Origin: Saprospiraceae bacterium | GTDB taxonomy: Bacteria; Bacteroidota; Bacteroidia; Chitinophagales; Saprospiraceae | Assembly: GCA_020629965.1 (NCBI GenBank) | Contig: JAHDCG010000004.1 | Location: forward strand, 46,097 to 92,387 | DNA: 46,291 nucleotides | Direction: 5' to 3' | In this document: positions 41,098 through 46,291 of the stretch, in pieces | How positions within the stretch are numbered: position 1 is the first letter of the stretch | How the letters are laid out: every line of letters starts with the position of its first letter | Notes under the pieces: model-generated | Told to the model about the DNA's origin: nothing | Databases searched by the model: none | The model's input: only the letters and a program-made list of their open reading frames with translations | Program-made: the position numbers and the translations under genes

Positions 41098-43509
41098 ATG
41101 AAAAACTTTAACCTTTCTCTCTTTCTTTTTATCTCAATCTTCTTCATCTTCTCTTCAAATTCTTACAGTCAAGTTGTCATAGGCACAGATGCGTCACCCG
41201 CAGTTCCTACTTTAAATCAAGCAATCGGTCAGGGATTGATTACTGTCAACAATGGTGTGATTAGCCAAGATTTTAACATTAAGGGCAATTTGACGATTAA
41301 TTATTTGCAACTCGTATTTGACAACGTGCATATTAGTATGGATGGCGGAAATATTGAGATATGGGGAAGCGACTTACGTTTTACTAATAACTCAGCTTTA
41401 TTCGGAGGCGGAGTAATAGAGATGTACGATGAGACCTATTTTAGAGTCGAAAAGTCTTTCTTAGGTGATTTTTTCCGTATTGACATTTACCATAAAACTT
41501 ATTTAGACCTTGTGAGTAATTCGATTATTAAAGATATTGAGCAGGGAATAAACTTACTTTTTGAGGACTGTTTTCTGAATGGATTTAGAACTCGTTTTGA
41601 TGATGCAGCCATAACCGGACATTCATCTTCTACTGTTATCTTAAATAGTTGTAAAATTTTTGGGGGTAATTCGTGGGGAGTAAAGATGATTAACGGAAAT
41701 TATGGAGGTAAATATAATCTATATGACACTTCACCCTCTTCTCACGGAATAAAAGTTGACCAAACAAATAATCTTCAATGGGTTACCATAAAAGAAGAGG
41801 GGTCAACATTTAACGAGAGAGGAGGACCTGCTGTTGATTTGCGCTCGGCAACCTATGTGGACTTTAGGAACAATTATTTTAACAATGAGTCGATTTCCGT
41901 ATCCGGCGGTATTCAAGGCATTGCAACTGTAATATCAAATAACAATTTTACTGACGGGAGTATCGTCGTATCTTTAAAGCAGGGAGTAGCTATTGAAAAT
42001 AATGTTTTTAATGATATATTTGGTACTCCTTCAAACCCTCAATCCGCTATTCAAGTTACCGGTATCTCGAATATATCAATAGTTGATAATTATATTGACA
42101 TAGAAAATCATGGCATTGGTATTAGAGCAGATGCTTGCACTGATGCTATCATTCATGATAATACTATTCAAGATGGTAAAGTAAACATGCTACTTGCAAA
42201 TCTTGAAAATCCTACTATCTCATCCAACATTCTATATGACTCTGAAGAACAAAATTTCATGATGACTGACTGCGAAGATGCTGTTCTTTGTGATAATTCG
42301 ATGTTTGGAGGATTTGTAGGATTTCAATTAAATGGAATTAACTTTGGATTGGACTTTAAAGACAATCACTTCCATTCGTCATTCGTAGGACTGTATTACA
42401 GAAATGATGTTATGACGGCAAAGCAAGATAATAAAGGTAATGATTTTAACGGCTCATTCTTTATACCCGCACAGTTTAACGGAATGACAACAGGTGACCC
42501 TCAATTATCATCAATGCGTTTCAAAGTACCGAGTAACTCTACTGAATTTCCTACGGGGATAACCCCTGACGGGTGGTTTGAAGGAAACGGATTTACAAAT
42601 GATTGCTTGCCGCAAGCTGCTCAAAGTAACAATTGGTCTCATTCTGAACAATACTCATACGCTATTGGACAGAGTGAAGAAGTATCTGTTGAAAATACCG
42701 GAATGAGTAAGTATGTAAATTATCACTTAATTCAAAGGCTGTCCAAGCATTCCGAGTTATTGAGTAACGAATCCTTTCAAAATTTTTACGCAGAAGGTGA
42801 CCACCATTTTTTAAAAAATGCCTTGTACTTATCTGACATTGTAAATTTAGGTAATGAATTTGGAGAAAATTTCGAGGATTTACCGGAACCGAGTTATAAT
42901 GAATTAGGTATTCTATTGAATTCTGACGATTACACGGAATATTTAGATACGCAGTCGGAAATTTTTGCTGTTGAAAAAGCAGAATTTTTAGATAACATAA
43001 ATATTAATCTTGCCGCTTTAGATGAATTGAGTTCTGAAGTAGAACTCGAAAATGATTTATTTCAGGTAAATAAAATATTATTAAGGTTGAAAACGGGCAT
43101 TCAACCGAATAGTGAAGAATATAATACTGTAATTGATTTGGCTAACAGTTGTATTGAAGAGTACGGACCGGCTGTAGTAACAGCAAGAGTTATTATGTCG
43201 GTAGTTGATGAAAATTATTTACCGTTTGACTGCAGAGATACAGACATTGAAGAGAGAAATAATTTTTCCGAAGTATCGCCGACAAACAGCGGAGTTGCTC
43301 TTTTCCCTAATCCTGCAAAAGATTATTTAACAATCGAAAATGAGAAAAAAGCGGATGTATTAATTTACGACATGTCAGGAACTTTGAGATTAAGTCATAC
43401 TACATTGACAAATGTTTCTACGATAAACATTAGTGAGTTACCGACCGGACTTTACTACATAAGATTAAAGGGAGAAAACAAAACTTATAAGTTTGTAAAA
43501 ATTCAATAA
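41098..43509 (+). CDS. AT-rich parallel beta-helix protein with T9SS sorting domain
   Basis: An 803-residue secreted protein. The signal peptide (MKNFNLSLFLFISIFFIFSS to NSYSQ) precedes a long right-handed parallel beta-helix (about 60-470) with repeated Asn/Ile/Ser turns such as ISIVDNYIDIENHGIGIRAD and AIIHDNTIQDGKVNM. Residues about 500-720 are helical and acidic. A T9SS type A domain ends the protein (VALFPNPAKDYLTIENEKK to GLYYIRLKGEN). Codon use is clearly more AT-rich than flanking genes, suggesting acquisition or low expression. Function is unknown; beta-helices often bind or degrade polysaccharides or act as adhesins. Confidence 0.9.
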   Translation: MKNFNLSLFLFISIFFIFSSNSYSQVVIGTDASPAVPTLNQAIGQGLITVNNGVISQDFNIKGNLTINYLQLVFDNVHISMDGGNIEIWGSDLRFTNNSALFGGGVIEMYDETYFRVEKSFLGDFFRIDIYHKTYLDLVSNSIIKDIEQGINLLFEDCFLNGFRTRFDDAAITGHSSSTVILNSCKIFGGNSWGVKMINGNYGGKYNLYDTSPSSHGIKVDQTNNLQWVTIKEEGSTFNERGGPAVDLRSATYVDFRNNYFNNESISVSGGIQGIATVISNNNFTDGSIVVSLKQGVAIENNVFNDIFGTPSNPQSAIQVTGISNISIVDNYIDIENHGIGIRADACTDAIIHDNTIQDGKVNMLLANLENPTISSNILYDSEEQNFMMTDCEDAVLCDNSMFGGFVGFQLNGINFGLDFKDNHFHSSFVGLYYRNDVMTAKQDNKGNDFNGSFFIPAQFNGMTTGDPQLSSMRFKVPSNSTEFPTGITPDGWFEGNGFTNDCLPQAAQSNNWSHSEQYSYAIGQSEEVSVENTGMSKYVNYHLIQRLSKHSELLSNESFQNFYAEGDHHFLKNALYLSDIVNLGNEFGENFEDLPEPSYNELGILLNSDDYTEYLDTQSEIFAVEKAEFLDNININLAALDELSSEVELENDLFQVNKILLRLKTGIQPNSEEYNTVIDLANSCIEEYGPAVVTARVIMSVVDENYLPFDCRDTDIEERNNFSEVSPTNSGVALFPNPAKDYLTIENEKKADVLIYDMSGTLRLSHTTLTNVSTINISELPTGLYYIRLKGENKTYKFVKIQ

Positions 43510-43556
43510 TGAGTTTTTTTAGACCTTAAGTTTTTGAACTTCTAAATCTTTGAATT

Positions 43557-45161
43557 ATGAAATTTCGTATTTACGGCACTCTGATTTTTTTCTTTTTTCT
43601 TTCTTTAAAATCTCAAGCGCAGCACTTTGACGCTCATATCATTCAGAAGTTTGATAATGGTCTCACTTGTCAAGGAATTGATATTTATTTCAATCCCGAT
43701 TCGGAGGACATCGAAATAACGCCTCTTTCAATGAATGCAAGTACGCAAGGAACGCCTACGCTATCCACGGAAAACGGGGAATTGTTAGGTTTTAGCACAG
43801 GATTGCAAATTTACAACGGAAATGGGGTAGTAGCGGAAAACGGCGAAAATATTGCAGTCGGCATACAGCAAGAACTGTTTATTGAATATTGGCCCGAAGG
43901 TTTTAGCCCCTTAGTTAAGGGAACATCGGGTTTCATTCCGATCACCGATTCGCTTTTTTATTACTTTCATCTCGGTTCTCAAATGTGGGCAAATCTGGAA
44001 GGGTGGGAAATCGATTTGGAAGATAACGGGGTGCCGGTAACAGGTTATTCAAACGGATTTTATTTATCCGAAATAGAACTCAGACCGGACGGTGGTTTGT
44101 ATTTGCCGCCCGATAAACAAAAACAGTTGATTGTAGATGATTTTTTGGTGCATAATAATTTGAACTTCATCAAACACGCCAACGGAGAGGATTGGTGGAT
44201 TCATGTGCCGAAAATACTGACGGATGAAGCCTATGTGTTACTTCTGAAAAGCGACGGAAGTATAGAAGAAATCAAAACTTACGATTATTCAGACCAAAAC
44301 GGCAGGTCGAATGAATATCGACACGTTGCTGTTTCTAAAGACGGTACGCGAACGGCGCGTTTGATTGTTCGTTTAGACTCTGATGAAATGAATTTCGTAG
44401 AAGTCTTTGATTTTGACCGATGTACGGGATTAACGGAAAGAATTCTTTCGGATTCTTTATCGATTAACAATACCGCACCGAGCGTCAGTAATATTGGTGA
44501 TATTGAATTTTCCGCAAACAACAGATTTTTGTATTTAGCTTTCGGAACAGTACTGTATCAAGTGGATTTGGATAAAAACGACCCGATAGCGGAACGAGAA
44601 ACCGTAGGCACATGGGACGGCAGCTATGCGGAAATCGCTGCTAACGGTGAGTCGATATTGCCGAGTATTTTTAACTCGATGCTGCGACTGCCCAACGATA
44701 AAATCATGCTCACAGAAGTTACCAGAAGTCCTTACATTCATTTTATCGAAAATCCGGATGTGGAGGGTGTTGCCTGCAACTTTGTACACAAGGCAATAAC
44801 GTTACCCGAAACGCCGCAAGACAGTTGCACGACTTTAGAAACAAATGAACTTCCGGATTTTCCACCCTATCGTATGGCAGCTTTGGAGCAGGATTGCAGC
44901 ACGGTGACTACTGAAAGCGTTTTGGAAGCAGAGCCTTTGATTTTTCCAAATCCGACGACCGGCAGTTTCAAAATAAACAACGCGGTCGGGCTGAACTTGA
45001 CAATCAAGAATGCGGAAGGAAAAACGAAATATTTTGTATCCGAAATCGGCGACAGTAACTATATTTTTAATGGAAGTGATTTACCGCCGGGTTTTTATTT
45101 TCTTCATTTTTCGGATAAAAAAAGCGGTCGTTTTCTGACCCGAAAGTTGGTTATTTTATAG
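43557..45161 (+). CDS. T9SS-exported protein, probable beta-propeller
   Basis: A 534-residue secreted protein with a signal peptide (cleavage near KSQAQ, residue 21) and a T9SS type A tail (LIFPNPTTGSFKINN to GFYFLHFSDKKSGRFLTRKLVIL). The centre (about 25-400) shows repeated beta strands with HVAVSKDGTRTARL and IGDIEFSANNRFLYLAFG, like WD40 or Lactonase-type beta-propeller blades. It follows the beta-helix gene after 47 bases and may be co-transcribed. The same hairpin word closes the pair on both sides. Confidence 0.88.
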   Translation: MKFRIYGTLIFFFFLSLKSQAQHFDAHIIQKFDNGLTCQGIDIYFNPDSEDIEITPLSMNASTQGTPTLSTENGELLGFSTGLQIYNGNGVVAENGENIAVGIQQELFIEYWPEGFSPLVKGTSGFIPITDSLFYYFHLGSQMWANLEGWEIDLEDNGVPVTGYSNGFYLSEIELRPDGGLYLPPDKQKQLIVDDFLVHNNLNFIKHANGEDWWIHVPKILTDEAYVLLLKSDGSIEEIKTYDYSDQNGRSNEYRHVAVSKDGTRTARLIVRLDSDEMNFVEVFDFDRCTGLTERILSDSLSINNTAPSVSNIGDIEFSANNRFLYLAFGTVLYQVDLDKNDPIAERETVGTWDGSYAEIAANGESILPSIFNSMLRLPNDKIMLTEVTRSPYIHFIENPDVEGVACNFVHKAITLPETPQDSCTTLETNELPDFPPYRMAALEQDCSTVTTESVLEAEPLIFPNPTTGSFKINNAVGLNLTIKNAEGKTKYFVSEIGDSNYIFNGSDLPPGFYFLHFSDKKSGRFLTRKLVIL

Positions 45162-45180
45162 GAAATATTTTCTCTTTTTC

Positions 45181-45220
45181 AAAAATGCCTTTGCGAAATT
45201 CATCTCGCAAAGGCATTTTT
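45181..45220 (+). terminator. Terminator, right hairpin of the T9SS cassette
   Basis: AAAAATGCCTTTGCGA pairs with TCGCAAAGGCATTTTT. It shares the arm AAATGCCTTTGC with the terminator at 40846. Confidence 0.85.
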
Positions 45221-45311
45221 GCTTTCCCAAAAACCGCTATCTTTCCCCCTGCGAAACATCGCCGAAGCATCACGCGTTTTGCAAAAGACATTTTCACGAA
45301 AAACAAACGAA

Positions 45312-46172
45312 ATGAAAAAACCGACCGCCGTCCTCCTCATGCACTGCCCCGACCAAGCGGGTATCGTGCGCGCCGTCACCGATTTTCTCTACGAAAATAA
45401 AGGCAACGTCATCTACCTCGACCAACACACGGATGCCGCCTCGCGTCAGTTCTTTATGCGCGTGGAGTGGGAATTGGATAATTTTCTCATCGGAAAAGAA
45501 AAAATCGAGGAGTATTTCGAGACGCTGATTGCCCAAAAATTCGACATGAAGTGGGAACTGCATTTTTCGGAAAATAAAAAGCGCGTGGCGATTTATGTGA
45601 CTAAACTCTCGCACTGTCTCTACGACATGCTGTACCGCTATCAATCGGGTGAGTGGAACATTGAAATTCCTTTCATCGTCAGCAATCACGACAACCTGCG
45701 GCACTTGGCGGAGAAGTTCGATATTCCTTACTATCACTTCCCGATGACCAAGCAAAACAAGGCGGAACAGGAGGCGGCACAGTTGAAATTATTGCAGGAA
45801 AACGACATCGACTTTATCGTTTTAGCGCGTTACATGCAGATTATTTCGAGCTATTTTATCAAGGCTTATGCGGGTAAAATTATCAATATTCACCACAGCT
45901 TTTTGCCGGCTTTTATCGGCTCTAAACCCTATCACGCAGCACATGCACGTGGTGTCAAACTCATCGGTGCGACGAGTCACTACGTCACCGAAGACCTCGA
46001 CGCGGGGCCGATTATCGAGCAGGGGGTTTCGCTGGTGACGCACAGTGATAAGGTGAGTGATTTTATCAGAAAGGGAAAGGATATCGAGAAGATTACGCTG
46101 GCGAAGGCGGTGAGTAAGGAGATTGCGAATAAGATTTTGGCTTATAATAATCGGACGGTGGTTTTTGAGTGA
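45312..46172 (+). CDS. purU: Formyltetrahydrofolate deformylase
   Basis: Hydrolyses 10-formyl-THF to formate and THF, balancing one-carbon units and supplying formate for purine synthesis. The 286-residue protein has an N-terminal ACT domain (about 6-85: LMHCPDQAGIVRAVTDFLYE) that senses amino acids in homologues and a formyltransferase-like catalytic domain (about 90-286) with the conserved Asn/His/Asp site in NIHHSFLPAF and TEDLDAGPI. The ATG at 45312 (MKKPTAV) is chosen; the frame is open from 45219 but that part overlaps the preceding terminator and looks untranslated. Confidence 0.96.
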   Translation: MKKPTAVLLMHCPDQAGIVRAVTDFLYENKGNVIYLDQHTDAASRQFFMRVEWELDNFLIGKEKIEEYFETLIAQKFDMKWELHFSENKKRVAIYVTKLSHCLYDMLYRYQSGEWNIEIPFIVSNHDNLRHLAEKFDIPYYHFPMTKQNKAEQEAAQLKLLQENDIDFIVLARYMQIISSYFIKAYAGKIINIHHSFLPAFIGSKPYHAAHARGVKLIGATSHYVTEDLDAGPIIEQGVSLVTHSDKVSDFIRKGKDIEKITLAKAVSKEIANKILAYNNRTVVFE

Positions 46173-46291
46173 GGAGGAGAGAGCGAAGAGGAGAGAGGGG
46201 AGAGGCGGGAACGGCTTTTTTTGACTCTGAATTTCGTGATTATTCAAAATGAGAGAACCAAAAAAATCAAAGATTAAACTATAAACCTAAG

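Noticed and set aside
45219-45311. N-terminal extension of purU
   Set aside because: It overlaps the terminator at 45181-45220, and the ACT domain begins right after the ATG at 45312.

Overview
This 46.3-kb window reads as a chromosomal segment of a Bacteroidota bacterium, possibly the Saprospiria/Chitinophagia grade (lower confidence). The evidence is four proteins ending in a type IX secretion (T9SS) type A C-terminal domain (PNP motif, GxY near the end), several Bacteroidota-type promoters (-7 TAnnTTTG, sometimes with TTG at -33), little Shine-Dalgarno signal, an OstA-like/BatE-like gene pair, and GCS2, DUF2805 and DUF1801 genes of Bacteroidota flavour. No rRNA, tRNA, CRISPR array, phage or complete insertion sequence was seen.

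Layout. 1-4.4 kb: small secreted helical protein, a eukaryotic-type citrate synthase, and a LolD-like ATPase coupled to an FtsX-type permease with a histidine-rich loop. 4.7-8.5 kb (minus): rmlA, a free Hpt protein and a hybrid histidine kinase that probably share a phosphorelay. 8.9-11 kb (minus): two small conserved proteins separated by twin 81-bp terminal-inverted-repeat elements, then nadC. 11.2-16.6 kb (plus): OstA-like protein, BatE-like TPR/SH3 protein, YceD/DUF177, rpmF and a FabH-like ketoacyl synthase. 16.7-24 kb: HlyD adaptor plus an ABC half-exporter with a degenerate ATPase domain, flavin reductase, TlpA-like thioredoxin, and two GT2 glycosyltransferases. 24.3-33.1 kb: beta-helix lipoprotein, DUF2805, MATE pump, rpe, dienelactone-hydrolase lipoprotein, GCS2-CBS fusion, DUF1801, and an AT-rich orphan lipoprotein. 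33.2-39.6 kb (minus): TPR protein, ECF sigma factor, M14 carboxypeptidase with T9SS tail, endonuclease III-like glycosylase. 39.9-46.2 kb (plus): PDZ-T9SS protein, two T9SS proteins (the first strikingly AT-rich) bracketed by near-identical hairpins, and purU.

Most genes are housekeeping or envelope functions in short transcription units. The unusual content is mainly non-coding: a dispersed family of compact palindromes, many with an AGTAAC edge, one of which appears to be translated in frame near the N-terminus of the BatE-like protein; twin 81-bp elements; and strand-polarised low-complexity tracts (CA/CT-rich before starts, GT/GA-rich after stops) that punctuate many genes. Among proteins, the most unusual are the ABC half-exporter lacking LSGGQ, the Walker B glutamate and the H-loop histidine, the His-rich permease, and the GCS2-CBS fusion. 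All functional calls rest on reading the sequence; no database search was run.
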